In this document: one piece after another, positions 1 to 13,400 of the stretch
Position numbering within the stretch: the first letter of the stretch is position 1
Layout of the letters: every line of letters begins with the position of its first letter
Source of the DNA: Glandiceps talaboti
Lineage: Eukaryota > Hemichordata > Enteropneusta > Spengelidae
NCBI RefSeq assembly: GCF_964340395.1
Contig: NC_135568.1
Location: forward strand, 8,573,280 to 8,637,279
Direction of reading: 5' to 3'
DNA length: 64,000 nt
Translations under genes and position numbers: made by a program
The notes under the pieces: model-generated
Database searches by the model: none
What the model was told of the DNA's origin: nothing
Seen by the model: only the letters and a program-made list of their open reading frames with translations

Positions 1-570
1 ATTAGCAATATGTCAGTCTGATCATTCAAAAGACAAAAGATTTCATAAATTAGTCACTGGGGGTGCTATTTGATACCACTTTATTCATCAGTTATGTTTA
101 GTAACAATATGAGAAGTGATAAATGAGGGAAAGTGTTAAACAACCGATTTTGCTAGAAAGTTTGGGCTGGAATCATTCGATACTGAAATGTACTTTGAAA
201 ATCAAAATAAAGGGAAACGATCATATTTCATCATGTATGGTTGCATAGTAACTGTGAAATGGACAGATTAATATGAAAAATACCAGTTTAAAATTTCACA
301 TTCAGATAGATATACAGTATTCAGTGTATTGGATACATGAAAACGAAAATAAAATAAATGGATCATGAGTGCCAAATGAATATGCACAATTCCCATACTG
401 TATACATATAAATTACTGGAAAGCTGTCAAAGAAAGTTTTCACCCTGATGTTTTACAAAGTTTACCAAATGGACATTCAAGGAAATAATCCATATTTTTT
501 TGTTGGTTTCCATAAGTGGGTGGGTATTATTGTTATGGTATCTGTATGCATGCATGTATGCATGTGCAAG

Positions 571-625
<55 letters not shown>

Positions 626-990
626 ATCTGTCTATCATTATTTTCTGAAAAAAACAGCTGGCACAATTAACAGAAAATTTGGGTAATGGCTAGCATTGAT
701 TAGATTTAGGACAAGATCTTTGCAATGTAATTATGATACTTGACATAAGTAATGTTCAGTCAGTTGATCCAGTTGTAAATTTACCTGTTTAAAAATGAAA
801 CTCACCATTGGTGGCGCTGTTTACAATACTGTCATACATACCAGAGGAGGTATTTAGATCAAATCTAGTTATCATATTCACCACACACATATAGGACAAA
901 ATATATATAGTTTAAAGTTTGCAATTGCATTGTGTACTCGATTTAAAGCATACACGAGGTTCTTGATTTTGTTTATAATTTTTTTCTCAG
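1..990. other. Intron sequence upstream of ALDH2 copy A exon 12
   Basis: No coding exon is visible. Bases 20-110 resemble the intron that follows exon 11 of the downstream ALDH2 copy (13960-14060): both carry an AAGACAAAAGATT motif, then a GGTGCTATTTGA-like motif and ACAATATGAG. This supports the window opening inside the corresponding intron of an upstream paralogue. A TCTG tetranucleotide run occupies about 571-623. The rest is AT-rich with nothing recognised. Confidence 0.5.
571..623. repeat. TCTG tetranucleotide microsatellite
   Basis: About 13 uninterrupted TGTC units; it creates low-complexity frames on both strands. Confidence 0.95.
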
Positions 991-1825
991 ATTTTTGGTC
1001 CTGTGATGCAAATCATGAAATTCAAGGACATTAATGAGGTGATAGAACGTGCCAACAACACAACATATGGTTTGGCTGCAGCTGTACACACCACAGATGT
1101 CAACAAAGCCATGGCAATTGCAAATGGTGTCAGAGCTGGTACCGTCTGGTAAGTAGATAAAGGTATCATTATATGAAATGTAAACAAAAATAAGAATGGC
1201 AGTAATTCATTTTTATATTAGTGTATTGTTTATCTATTGATAAAATTTTAATTTTGCTGAATTTCTGTTTTCTAGGATTAATTGTTTTGATGTGTTTGGT
1301 GCCCAAGCTCCATTTGGTGGATACAAAATAAGAATGGCAGTAATTCATTTTTATATTAGTGTATTGTTAATCTATTGATAAAATTTTAATTTTGCTGAAT
1401 TTCTGTATTCTAGGATTAACTGTTTTGATGTGTTTGGTGCCCAAGCTCCATTTGGTGGATACAAAATGTCTGGAAGTGGACGGGAATTAGGAGAATATGG
1501 TTTGGAAGCTTACACAGAAGTTAAGACTGTGAGTCACTGTACTGTTTCAATCTTGACATTTATACATATGTACACACAAACTATGAATAACATGTCATCA
1601 TGGGATGTACAGACAGACATGTGCATGCACACACACTCACACACACACACACATACACACACACACACACATACACACACACACACACACACAGATACAT
1701 ACCGATTACCGAATGAATCTGTAAAAAGTTTTAATTAATCTATGGATCCCTAATAATCTTACTGATAACATATATTTTTTTTTGTTCAACAGGTAACAAT
1801 GAAAATACCACAGAAGAACTCTTAA
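991..1825 (+). CDS. ALDH2: ALDH2-type aldehyde dehydrogenase, copy A, last three exons (partial)
   Basis: Three exons of an NAD-dependent aldehyde dehydrogenase: 991-1148, 1414-1528 and 1793-1825 (TAA), all with GT-AG junctions and matching phases. They encode the C-terminal part of the catalytic/oligomerisation region: [11 protein letters not shown], then [23 protein letters not shown] and a tail ending TMKIPQKNS. The tail matches mitochondrial ALDH2/ALDH1B1 enzymes (VPQKNS). Upstream exons lie outside the window. Exon 13 and the first ~95 bases of the next intron are nearly identical to copy B, and exon 12 is close, while the other flanks differ. That suggests tandem gene duplication with patchy gene conversion. 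A decoy copy of the exon 13 acceptor sits at 1275 (separate entry). Whether copy A is complete and functional cannot be judged here. Confidence 0.9.
1191..1328 (+). repeat. Tandem duplication of intron acceptor plus 5' half of ALDH2-A exon 13
   Basis: A 138-bp unit is present twice in tandem (1191-1328 and 1329-1466). Each copy holds the end of intron 12, the TCTAG acceptor and the first ~53 bases of exon 13. The first acceptor is at 1275 and the functional one at 1413. Splicing to the first would read into intron and stop at 1376-1378. The first copy is therefore a decoy half-exon. Confidence 0.85.
1627..1692. repeat. CA dinucleotide microsatellite in ALDH2-A intron 13
   Basis: A CA run with a few CT/CAT interruptions. 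The matching place in copy B (about 16250) has only a short C-rich stretch, so the tract expanded after the copies became alike. Confidence 0.9.
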
Positions 1826-2792
1826 ACTGCGTAGGAGATTAGAATTGTTCCAGCCAATATCAGGGATATCAAGATCTTTCATCATATAAAGAATGTGAAA
1901 TGTTTAGAACAAATTTTACACTTAAAACACTCATCGATAATACACATAGCAACAAAAAAATAGCATGATACAGACAAAATTAAGGACAAAATTTCAATGA
2001 CATCAATTTTTGACCAAAGTAGTCAGACATGTATGAAAACCAGGTGGAACCCAAAACAAACCACACATTGTTAATATAGACATGGGTTTTTCTGAAACAG
2101 TTATGCATCTTAGTCTGTAAGGTACACTGTGACAGGGCGCCCTCACACATCGGTTAACGCCTTTGAGTGGGTCAATTCATCAAATGTCAATTGTTGCCAC
2201 TTAGTGATGTATATATAGACCTTTACTTTGCCATTGTATTGGTAGAAGTGAATGATGTACCAGTAACTACACTTTTAGTTTGCAACTTCCGTCATTTCGT
2301 GAAAACATCAGTGCTAGGTGAAACTTTCAGTTATATTGCCCCTGTGTCATGTCATTATACCTGAGGTGTAACTAAATTTACTTTAAGTTTGCAACATACC
2401 TTATTGTTGTCATGTGTTTGGTGAATGGTTCATCTATTTTCCTATTTTGCCATTTTGTTACATTTTGCAAGCCTGGTTGATTACTACAATGATATACTAT
2501 TATGTAGGCCCTGACTGATTAATAGTAATGACAGCATAGACCCTTAGGCCTAATTGATTAATAACAATTATGACCAAATCAAATATAAAAGATGAAATAA
2601 ATGAGTTGATATTAATTTTTTATTAATAAAAAAATTGAATCAATCAAATTATATCCTTATATGGCAAATACATTTCTTGCTTGCTGTGAAATAGGGTTGT
2701 GTTTCTCAAAAATATTAACTAACTATGCTTTGTGTAAATTGATAGTACAAAGATTGTATACTATTACATTAATTGTCAAGTATTCTGTATAG

Positions 2793-2798
2793 AATAAA
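2793..2798 (+). terminator. Polyadenylation signal of ALDH2 copy A
   Basis: AATAAA followed within 15-30 bases by a TGTGGTGTGTTTTG stretch, a canonical arrangement of signal and GU-rich downstream element. It lies about 970 bases after the stop codon. Confidence 0.5.
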
Positions 2799-3844
2799 AT
2801 CAGATCTCAAAGTCTGTGGTGTGTTTTGATTTGTTTATTTATTTTATTTCATGCCCTAGAGGGGATGACAACCATGAAAACAAAGTAATATGGACAATTG
2901 TAACACTAGGGGGCGCTAAAAAAAAATAAAGCAAACAGTCACCCTGTATTTTTAAGTTAGTCTAGTAGAGATTAGAAAGATAAATAAAATGCAGGTTCAA
3001 TTTTGTTTGTCTGACAATGGAATCCTGAGATAGGAGAAAATGAAATTTCACACCTTTTCCCTGTGAAATCATCAACAATGACACTTATCCAATCTGCAAA
3101 CAATCTGAAGAATTTGAATCGTATAAAAAATGTCAGAATGTTTGGAATCATTTTCCTGCACACTTGAAATTTTTATAACTAAAACAGTTAACCAAGCAAG
3201 ACTGAGGTAAGCATTGCTCATTCTATTGTGATAATGGATTTGAAAACTAGATGAAAAGTCCAAAAAATCACCTCTTGTCAAGAATTTGCATTTTCCCCTA
3301 GGTCCATCCGACATACGAAACAGAAGTAGAATTATATCTCGGTCATTTATGCCAAAAATGGCAAATTTGCTGACTAAGCTGAAAAGCTGATGAATGTACC
3401 AGATATTATTGCAAATTACAAAAGTCATTAATTATGCAAATAGTAATATGTAAAGTTATACATCAATATGCTTTATAGTATATGTGTTATCATTAATGTA
3501 TGTGTCGACTTTAAAGAATTTGAAGTTTACAATTAATTACCAACTGTTATAATTTATGCAAATAACTAAAACCTACATCAACAAGCTTATTTACAGGACA
3601 TTTGTGCTTGGTGTCATATAACTCTGATGACCCTGTGTGGTGGTCTGAAGTATCTAAAATAGTTGAACCCCCACCCCCTAAATAAAAGAAAGCAGTTTGT
3701 GGTCCTACAAGTAAATTTTGCATATTTTGACCTCAGACGCTAGACGATAACTTCATCTTGGAAAATTTCAGGAAATCATACTCCCAAGCAGTCTGGTAAA
3801 GAATTATATTCCCATAATTGCTGTACCTTATTTTTGTATGCTTT

Positions 3845-3886
3845 CCCATAGATCCTCTGGGCCCTCTTTGGTGGAGGGTCTATGGG
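3845..3886. mobile_element. Tiny palindromic insert, copy 1 of family CCATAGACCC
   Basis: A 42-base imperfect hairpin whose arms begin CCCATAGATCCTC and end GAGGGTCTATGGG. The same stem occurs at 35069-35097 and 46251-46291. No clear flanking repeat is visible for this copy. Confidence 0.55.
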
Positions 3887-4482
3887 TTTACCATGCTTTT
3901 TACTGTATGTTTATATGCAATAAAGACGGAACTATATGTTGTAATCAGATTGAACATAACCGCCCCATACGAAAGGTAAAAATGGGTATTAATTTGGATT
4001 TTTGCTCAGCTTTCAGTAATTTTTTTTTTCTGTAGAACTTTCATCTTTGTGAATACAATTTTTAAAAAGTTTGTTTTGTAACTACCGGAACTAATTTGTC
4101 AGAAAAAAAAGGGTATACGTGACACTTCACAAGTAAAGGCATACTTGTACTTTCTGGGCCGTCGTTGCATATATCAGGGTAATTACTCGAAATAAATTCA
4201 GGTAATGTAAGAATAAAGAACAAGTTCAATTTCTCAAGTCGTCAGCCACAACAAGTGTTTACTATTTATGTCAAAACTGACTGATAGCACTGCGAGCCAA
4301 TCTCCTGTGGTTATTTCTAGCAGCCTCCCCTATTGTCTAATGGTATGGTCATACCGTTGATTTATTGAACATTGCGAGTGCAGCTTGCGCCATTACGGAG
4401 AGAGCAGAGACACGAGTCGAGAAAACGTAAACACAAGGGAACGGGTTTTCGTTTGCCATTTTACGTTTCTCAAATTTTCATT

Positions 4483-7400
4483 ATGTTAGCTGTAAGAGCA
4501 TTGAGAAGGGTTGTAAAACCAAACTGGCGTGTTATTTCGCGTTGTGGATACGCATCAGCTCAACCGCAACCACAGACGAGTCCAGATATCCAATGCAACA
4601 AGGTAGGGAGACATGTAAAACTTTCGAGCATTGCCTCTTATAGTTATACCCCCTGCAATTTTAACCTCTTTTAAAACAGCAGTCTTCAAAAGACGTGGCC
4701 TAACTCAGCAAGCATCTGCAAGCTCAAGGTGTGCAAAGAAATGCCGCCATGTTTAGCCGAGCACTTTAATATTGAACTCTGGTCATACGCGTACGCATAC
4801 CGCGGGAGTTAGCTTGCTACCCGTGGTTCAATATTATTCGCAGGTCCGAGTACTATTGACATGACCTTGACTCGATTAGATATGACCCTATCCCCAAACG
4901 AAGGTACAGAGCAGAACTTACAGTTGTAGTATACATTACGGCGTTATTTTTCCTCACGTCGGGAACATTTCAAACATTTTCTGTACGTGTCACACTTTCT
5001 ACCAATAGTGTGTGAACTATCTTACATGGCGTGCACCTGGAAACTCAAATGATTCCAAAAACCGGACCTAGCTGCAATAATTATTGCATTAATAGTTTTG
5101 ATTTTACTACTGTTTTTTTGAGGGTTTTTAAATTTAAACAGCGGAACGAAAAAAAGCACGAAAAACTCCGAAAAAATACCCAAAACCGAAACGAACGCAT
5201 TGCAGCTACCTCATACGGGCCACGTGATACTTCCATGGAGCTCTCCGATCCCGAGGTATAAATTATTGAATGCATGCTCCACATATACCGCTCGCGCCAT
5301 GGTCTGATGGTGGTGGGGAGTCCAAGTCATGGCGCCTAGACTCGCCTAGAATCAAGAGTGACTCGGGAAAGATTTTCTGTATCCCCTGGGAATGAGGACG
5401 TACTTAAACCTAACCTGATTACAGTAATTGATTTATGAAATAAACACATAACATATCGTTTTTTAACCAAAAAGAGTGGGTCATTTTGAAGTTTATAACA
5501 TGGTAATCGTGCATGGAAAAATTGGGAACATTTTGATATAAAAAAGATCATAGTTTTTATAATTTCCAGTGTATGACTGAAAGGCTATCTTTGACAGGAA
5601 GTAAACATCTGGAATGTTCAGATTTGACCTTATATGACCTCTTCTACTTTATGTAAATAGAACAGTTTGCATATGCATTGACAGTTGCTACAGAAGTGTA
5701 TGTCAACAAAACAGTGGTTTTAAAATACCTGGAACACTTCATTTTCCTGAAATTCAAACCCCAACCCAGTTTACTCCACATACATTTGTCACAGTTTCTT
5801 GAGACTTTCACAACTGGCTTGCAAACCAAAGAGGAAAGGAAAATGGTGGAGATTTGAGTAATTCACATATGTTGTTAGTTCCAAGGGTGTGTACCCAAAA
5901 GGTACGCTAAAAGTGCAATCCCATACATGATTAAATTATGAAATGAGGATCAGAACAATGTATGAATTGGATTTAATTAGTTTTAAATTTACCACTAATG
6001 CACAAGTCAATGTCAACCCCCACCCTCCCCACCTCAGGGCATAGTAGGGGATTTGGAAATTAGGCTTATAAAATTTGTCAAATGCCCCACCCCCTGGGGC
6101 AAGACATTCTGGAAAATCCCCACCTAAAACAAGTAAAACTCCCAACATTTCCCCCACCTCAATGGGTGGGGCATTAAAAAATTCTGACTGACACACAACC
6201 ACTCTTTTACGTCTGTGAAAATTACTAGGGAGGTCAATATGAGGCAATTGCCCCCACCCCTCGGGCATTGTTCATGGCAAACATGGCCAAATCCCCCACA
6301 TTTGTCCTGTATCACCCGAGGTTGGTCCCTCGGGCATTACATTGACTTGTGCATAAGTCCTTTTGTAGAGTATTTTGAACTCTTGTGTGTGTTACACTAG
6401 TCATTTTATAGAACACTTTTTGATGTTGTTGTCACCAATATTGTAAGTTTTATTAATATTTTAATGTATCAATTCTATTTCCACTTTAAAATAATCTGCA
6501 ATTGTAATATTGTCGAAATTCAATCAGTAGGCTGATATGTACAATATAAATAAACCATAATAACCATAATATTTTTCAGAATATAATAATAATATTGACA
6601 TATTTGGGCGATAATGTATGAAAGGAAGTAAACAAAAATGAGTTTCTAGGATTGCATAAGATTCAGGGGTATGTAAGAAATCTTAGCGATGATACAAATA
6701 TCGCTAGCTTTGTTACAGAAACAGCTGCTAAGAGACAAATACTATATAGTTGTGATACAAGAAGCCATGTCAAACTACAAAATGCAATAAGTTATGCTAG
6801 TCCTTCAAATGTGCATGTACATGTAGGCTAAATTAATGGACATGTAGAATGTTAACTTTCATAAATTATCGGCCAGATATGTCAATATTATTGATATTTT
6901 GTATTCTGAAACATATCTTGGGATACAAGTGTTTTTGGAGCAAACTAGGGTGAGGTTTGTTTTTCTTGATTTCAGTAAAGTGTTCCAGGTATATTAAAAC
7001 TACTGATTTGTGAACATATACTTCTGTAGCAACACACATACTATTACTACTGTCAATGTCTGAGGCCTTCATTCTTATTGGCAAATTTTATGACCCCCCC
7101 CCCCCCCCCCCCAAATATATCTAGCAAATGTGAAACACCAAACATTTTCTTACTTGTGGAATTTTAAAACAAAGTTGCTCATAGCAATTTTTTTTAATTT
7201 CTAAAACACAAACTTCAAAAGAATTAATTTCCTCAAAAAAGTGGAAATTTAAGAGAATGTGGAAACATTTCAAGTTGTACAATGAATAATTAACTAATAC
7301 AGTTATTTATTATCTAAGTAGCGGAGTTTACACGTCGGTTGATTTCATGTTTTATTTTATGTTGTAGTTGTTTGTCAACAATGAATGGGTAGACTCAGCT

Positions 7401-10400
7401 AGTGGGAAGACATTTGCTACCATCAATCCAACCACAGGAGAGAAGATTTGTGATGTGTCCGAGGGCGATAAGGTAAGGCTAAGTCATTCTTCATAAATTG
7501 CCTGTACATTGAGAATGTTAAGATAAGGTGAGGTCTATGATGTGTCTGATTAGATAAGACTATAGGTCTGATAAATGTCTGAGGGTCACAAGATAAGACT
7601 AAGTCTGTGATGTGTCTGAGGATGATATATTTCTGTATAATGTGTCTTGTCATGTCTATAGTAGACTTCCAACATCTTCAAAGACCTATCCCCTCCCTCC
7701 CCCGTCCCCGTCCCCACAACTTCACCGTCAAAGCTTTCTTGTAGGTTGTTGGTGCAATGCAAGCAAAAATATTACTCTGGTATTTGAGCCTTTGGTCTAC
7801 AAAGATACACAAACTAAAACTATTGTTGCAACATGTTGATGATATGTTACTGACTGGACATTCGTTTAATTATACCCTGGTAGTCTCACTACGGAGTTCA
7901 AGTTCCATGAACGTGCAGTGTAGGGTTTTGGAACATCCATGTTTACAAGATCTTGATCACAGGGTGATTAAAATAACACAGAGGAACTGCTATCACCCAC
8001 TTGTGTAATCTACCACTTTGAAGAACAATGCCTCTATCTTGGAAAAACAAAGGCTTGATTACCAGTGTTGTAAGTTAACCCATACAAGTGTTATGTTAAC
8101 CATACTAACATTACTGTGTTGTTTTATCACAGGCTGATGTAGATATAGCAGTGAAGGCTGCCAGGGAAGCATTTAAATTAGGATCACCATGGAGAACTAT
8201 GGATGCATCAGATCGTGGTGTTTTACTCAACAAACTGGCAGATCTTATTGAGAGAGACAGAGAATACATTGCTGTAAGTAGTATTAGGGTAGTGATGATG
8301 ATGATGATGATGATGACGACGACGATGACGACAACAATGACAACAACGACCATGATGATGACAGCGATAATGACAATGATGATGTTGTTATTGATGATGA
8401 TGATGATGATGATGATGACGATGATGGTTATGCCTATTGCATTTCTACATCGAGATGATTGAAGTTTATAGAACTTAGGAGGTCTAACTTGCCTGTACAT
8501 TCTACATGCACTCTGTTCTATTATCTTATAGAAGTTTTCTCGTTTTGTACCTTTTCAGAGTTTGGAAACCTTGGACAATGGCAAACCATTCCAAATAGCG
8601 TATGCTGCTGACTTGGCACTTTCTATCAAGTGTTTAAGGTAAAATTGTCTTCATTTCTTGTTCTATTGTAGTCAGTGAAGACATGCATCAACCATGCATA
8701 GTGCTTGATTATTTCAATCAATCAATCAATCGATCAATCAAATTTCTATAGCGCCAATTTCCAGAGCGATGTTCTGTTCAGTAGTGCTGAATGGCTAAAG
8801 CACACTGTAGGCTTTAGTGAACAAATAAGTCTTGTTTTGTTTTGAAACAATCCAGGCTGGAGGCTTGGTGAATGTCAAGTGGAAAAGAGTTCCATAGTTT
8901 GGGGGTGACATATGAGAATGAGCGACCTCCATAGGTGACTTGTCTGTAATTTGTTGTTGCGAGAAGTTTCTTGTTTGTAGAACGTAGAGTGTGACTTGGT
9001 GTGTATGGCTGGAGAAGATCACAAATGTACTCTGGAGTTAAGCCTTGGAAAGTTTAATATGTCAACAGTAAAATTTTGTAATCAATCTTGAAATGAACTG
9101 GTAACCAATGCAGGCTGATGAGAACTGGAGAAATGTGCTCAAATTAACATCTTGGTACAAGTGATGATCCTTGCTGCCATATTTTGAGTATGTTGTAATA
9201 GGTAAATTATGGTGGTGTCAGGAAGTCCATATAATAATGTATTACTGTAGTCAAGCTTGGCTGATAATTTTGATATCATCTTGATACAAAATACTCAACA
9301 GTCACCAGAAGTTCCACTATTCACTCCATGTATATATTATTTTCTAGATATTATGCTGGATGGGCTGATAAGACACATGGAAAGACCATTCCTATTGGTA
9401 AGTGTATATACCAGATTTTTTGTTCAAAATTAGAACCCACAGTACAGGTGCCTTAACTACTACAGTTGTACAATGAAAACCAGGAAGATAGACAAAAAAC
9501 ATTATCTGGCTCAACAAATATCTTTTTGTTACATTTTATAGTCTTGTTTAACAACAAATATCTAATTTTACTACATTTTATTGTCAGGCTAACAATTATA
9601 TTACTCACATTGCTACATTTTCTCAAGCATCTTATCAAATATCTGATTAAATTTACTGCATTATACATTTTGTCAGGCTCTACAAATATGTTACTAACAT
9701 TGCTACATTTTATTGTCTGGCTTTACAAATATCTTACAAACATTGGCTTCATTTTATTGTCTGGCACAACAAATATCTTACTGACATTGAATCTTGTAGT
9801 TTGGCATGACAAAAATCTCGTCAACATGCCATGTTCACACCCTTCTTGCTTCTTGCAAGTATGTCAAGTCAACCATATTGTTTTCTGTTGTCATAGTGAT
9901 AACCAGGCCAATATATTCTAAAAAAAAATTATTGGACAATATCATATTTTAACAAAAAATGAAGTGGACTAACTTTAAGTATACATTTTTGTATCTTATA
10001 TCAATTTTTGACAAATTTTTAATTCACTTTGATTCATTCTCATTGAAGAGCACTCCATGTGGCTAAACTAAATAATCTTTTGTTTTTCTGATAAGTGGAC
10101 TATAGTGTATTGAACAGATCTTTTCATATTTTTTTCCAGATGGAAACTATTTTTGTTATACTCGTCATGAACCAGTGGGTGTTTGTGGACAAATCATTCC
10201 TGTAAGTTTTTTATTTTCTTATTTGAGTAACTTCTTTTGTGCCATGTCTTCTGTGGTGGTGTTGTTTCTATTTTCAGTATAAAATGAGACACATTTTTTG
10301 GAAATTTAGAACAGTTTCTTCATCCTTCATTATTTCTACTGTCAACCTGGTTAATATGAATGGGGACCTGGTAGGACATAGATTGTGATGTGAAAGCTCT

Positions 10401-13400
10401 GTAATAAGTCAACCCAGCTTTATAAGTGGGAATCTGTAGTACAGAGATTGTTATATGAAGGACCTACGATAAGTCAACCCAACTATGGAAATGGGGACCT
10501 GGTAGGACAGAAATGTTTATGTGAAGGATGTATATATATTAAGTTAATTCAGCCATATAAATGGGGACCTGGTAGGACAGAGATTGTTATGTGAAGGATC
10601 TATGCACATTAAGCTAATTCAGCCATATAAATGGGGACCTGGTAGAACAGAGATTGTTATGTGAAGGATCTATGCACATTAAGCTAATTCAGCCATATAA
10701 ATGGGGACCTGGTAGGACAGAGATTGTTATGTGAAGGATCTATGCACATTAAGCTAATTCAGCTTTATAAATGGGGACCTGGTAGGACAGAGATTGTTAT
10801 GTGAAGGATCTATGCACATTAAGTTAATTCAGCCATATAAATGGGGACCTGGTAGGACAGAGATTGTTATGTGAAGGATCTATGCACATTAAGCTAATTC
10901 AGCCATATAAATGGGGACCTGGTAGGACAGAGATTGTTATGTGAAGGATCTATGCACATTAAGCTAATTCAGCTTTATAAATGGGGACCAGGTAGAACAG
11001 ATTGTTATGTGAAGGATCTTCAATAAATTTAGCAACTGTAAAAATAGAAATCTGTGAAGGATATCCAGTTTTTGCCATAATTATTTGTATGGTATGCAAA
11101 TGTTTCTGTATACATTTAAAAGGGACATGTAATAAACAAAAATGAACCAACCATTTTTCCAAGGTTGTCACTTCTACAGTTACAGCTACCACACAATTGG
11201 GAATGAATCTATGTTGTGTAAAAGAAATGCACCTTTGTTTATTATCATTGGTATCAATGTGTTTTATTGTTTACAGTGGAATTTTCCATTATTGATGCAA
11301 GCCTGGAAGTTGGGTCCAGCTCTGGCAACTGGCAACACTATTGTTATGAAACCAGCTGAGCAGACACCACTGTCAGCCCTGTATGTTGCTTCTTTAATTA
11401 AGGAGGTAAGTATTGTAACCATAGTAACAGACAACAGTATTGTCAAGAAACCAACTGAGCAGACACCACTGTCAGTCATGAATGTCTCTTCGTTTATTAA
11501 GGAGGTAGTAAGGGCCCAGTTTTGTCATTCAGTTGCTTCCCATGTGAATCACAATATGTTCCAAATATGCCATTGATACTAAGTTTGTCTAATGAAACAA
11601 GTTTCAATTCTTTGTCAATTTTCCAGGCTGGATTTCCTGCTGGTGTTGTCAATCTGATTCCAGGCTATGGTCCAACAGCTGGCGCAGCCATTGCTGAACA
11701 TATGGATGTGGATAAAGTGGCTTTTACAGGATCAACTGAGGTAAGGAAAAGACCTTGTTGTACAGAACTTTATCTCTGTCTTTCTTTCCTTGTCTAGCTA
11801 CTTAGATAATGATAAAGTGATACTAAGAATACGTCACTTCTTACAGCTGGACTAGCTGCTGCTGGAGAATATTTTGAAATGTTTTGTTATAATTTACTGT
11901 AATATAATGGTGGACAAATGTATTTGTGCAACTGTCAGGGCTCGAAATTAACAGTAGTCCCATGCCCACAGACTACCAATTCTTGTCATGGGGCTACCAT
12001 AATTTGCAGCTGGTAGCCCACTCAGGCTACCACTGATTATGTGATGAAGATGGAAGATTTATGGACATGAAAGTATTTTAATAATACAAATATTTCCAAT
12101 AGAGGAAATCTGTTTTCAGTTCAGGAATATCGGACTACAGGTCACAATCCTTGGGCTACCATTTTCTGAAACTGGTAGCCCACTAGGACTACCAAAGAAA
12201 AAAGTTGATTTCGAGCCCTGACTGTACACATGATCTGATACAAGATATGTAAGAAAATAGATTTTTGGGGGTGCACCTAAAAAGTGGTACCCCAGTGTGA
12301 TCATGATTTCAACCTGTTGCTATACTACTGATAGATAAAATAGACCTCTAATTCATGTATACAATGTCTAATTATTGGTATTATAACAATTTTTAGTGAA
12401 TATATTGTTGGGTATCTGAGTGAAAAAATGATTATCCAGTTACAGCTAGTTGTGACTTTAAGGTACTTTAATATAAAAATATTATCTAGAACTTTTCTGA
12501 TACTGAATTTTGATTTCTCTAGGTTGGTCATTTAATTCTTCAAGCTGCTGGGCGTAGTAATTTGAAGAAAACAACCCTAGAACTGGGAGGAAAGAGTCCC
12601 AACATTGTTTTCAGTGATGCAGACAGTAAGTAATAAAGTCAATATATGTATTTATTACCTGCTATCACTGGAGGAAAGAGTTCAGAGTCAATCTATGTAT
12701 TTATTACCCACTATCATTGGAGGAGATATTAATAATCCTTAGTAGCAAGTCAATCTGTGCCTTTATTACCCTCTATCATTGGAAGAAATAGTCCCAAGTC
12801 GATGTATGCATTCATTACCCTCGGGTCACTGGGGGAAACATTCTCAAGCCAGTATATTCATTACCCACTGTAACTGAAGGAGAGGGAATCCCAACATTGT
12901 TCTCAGTGATGCAGACAGTCAGTAGCAAGTCAATATATGATTTATTTCCTTCGAATATCACTCTGGAGGAAAAAGCCAAGTCAGTATATGCATTTATTAC
13001 CCTCTGTCACTTGAGGATTTAGAGTCAGTCAGCAGTTGCATTTTGATCAAAGACGGATGCAAGAGTCTATGAAAAAGTGCAAAATGACAAAGATTCAAGC
13101 TGTATTCATTGACTGCGGATACAGTGATGTATGGCTCACACTTACACTACTTTGTTTCTTTCAGTTGGTGATGCCGTGGAAACCAGTCATTTTGCCCTCT
13201 TCTTCAACCAGGGTCAGTGTTGTTGTGCTGGATCTCGTACTTTTGTACATGAAGATGTCTATGATGAGTTTGTTGCAAGAAGTGTGGCGAGAGCCCAGAA
13301 ACGCTCAGTTGGAAATCCATTTGATTCGAGCATTGAGCAAGGACCTCAGGTAAGCATTAAATCTAAGGATTCATACACTCCTTTTAAGTCTGGTACTTTC

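Larger units (their letters stand above)
1826..4482. other. ALDH2-A 3' UTR and spacer to ALDH2-B
   Basis: Non-coding. A good polyadenylation signal AATAAA at 2793-2798 is followed by a GT-rich stretch (about 2813-2830), giving a 3' UTR near 1 kb. From about 2850 to 4300 nothing is recognised except a small palindromic insert at 3845-3886. The 4290-4480 stretch just before the copy B start has a CCAAT-like box near 4298 and no TATA box. It is the likely promoter/5' UTR of ALDH2-B. Confidence 0.5.
4603..7367. other. ALDH2-B intron 1
   Basis: A 2.8-kb intron with two inverted-repeat elements (5069-5208, 5996-6355) and a C-run at 7094-7112. No internal exon of the gene is needed, since exons 1 and 2 join in phase 0. 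The stretches 5210-5990 and 6360-7090 hold nothing recognised. Confidence 0.6.

Noticed and set aside
4372-4482. Upstream in-frame ATG for ALDH2-B
   Set aside because: It would add 37 residues before the leader. The 4483 start gives the expected family length and a normal mitochondrial leader at the very N-terminus.
5936-6400. Overlapping short frames near 6.1-6.3 kb as a gene
   Set aside because: They lie inside the MITE with AATGCACAAGTCAATGT termini and show no protein-like conservation.
8111-8500. Long frames on both strands around 8.1-8.5 kb
   Set aside because: The plus frame includes true ALDH2 exon 3 but its tail is the GAT trinucleotide tract; the minus frame is its shadow.
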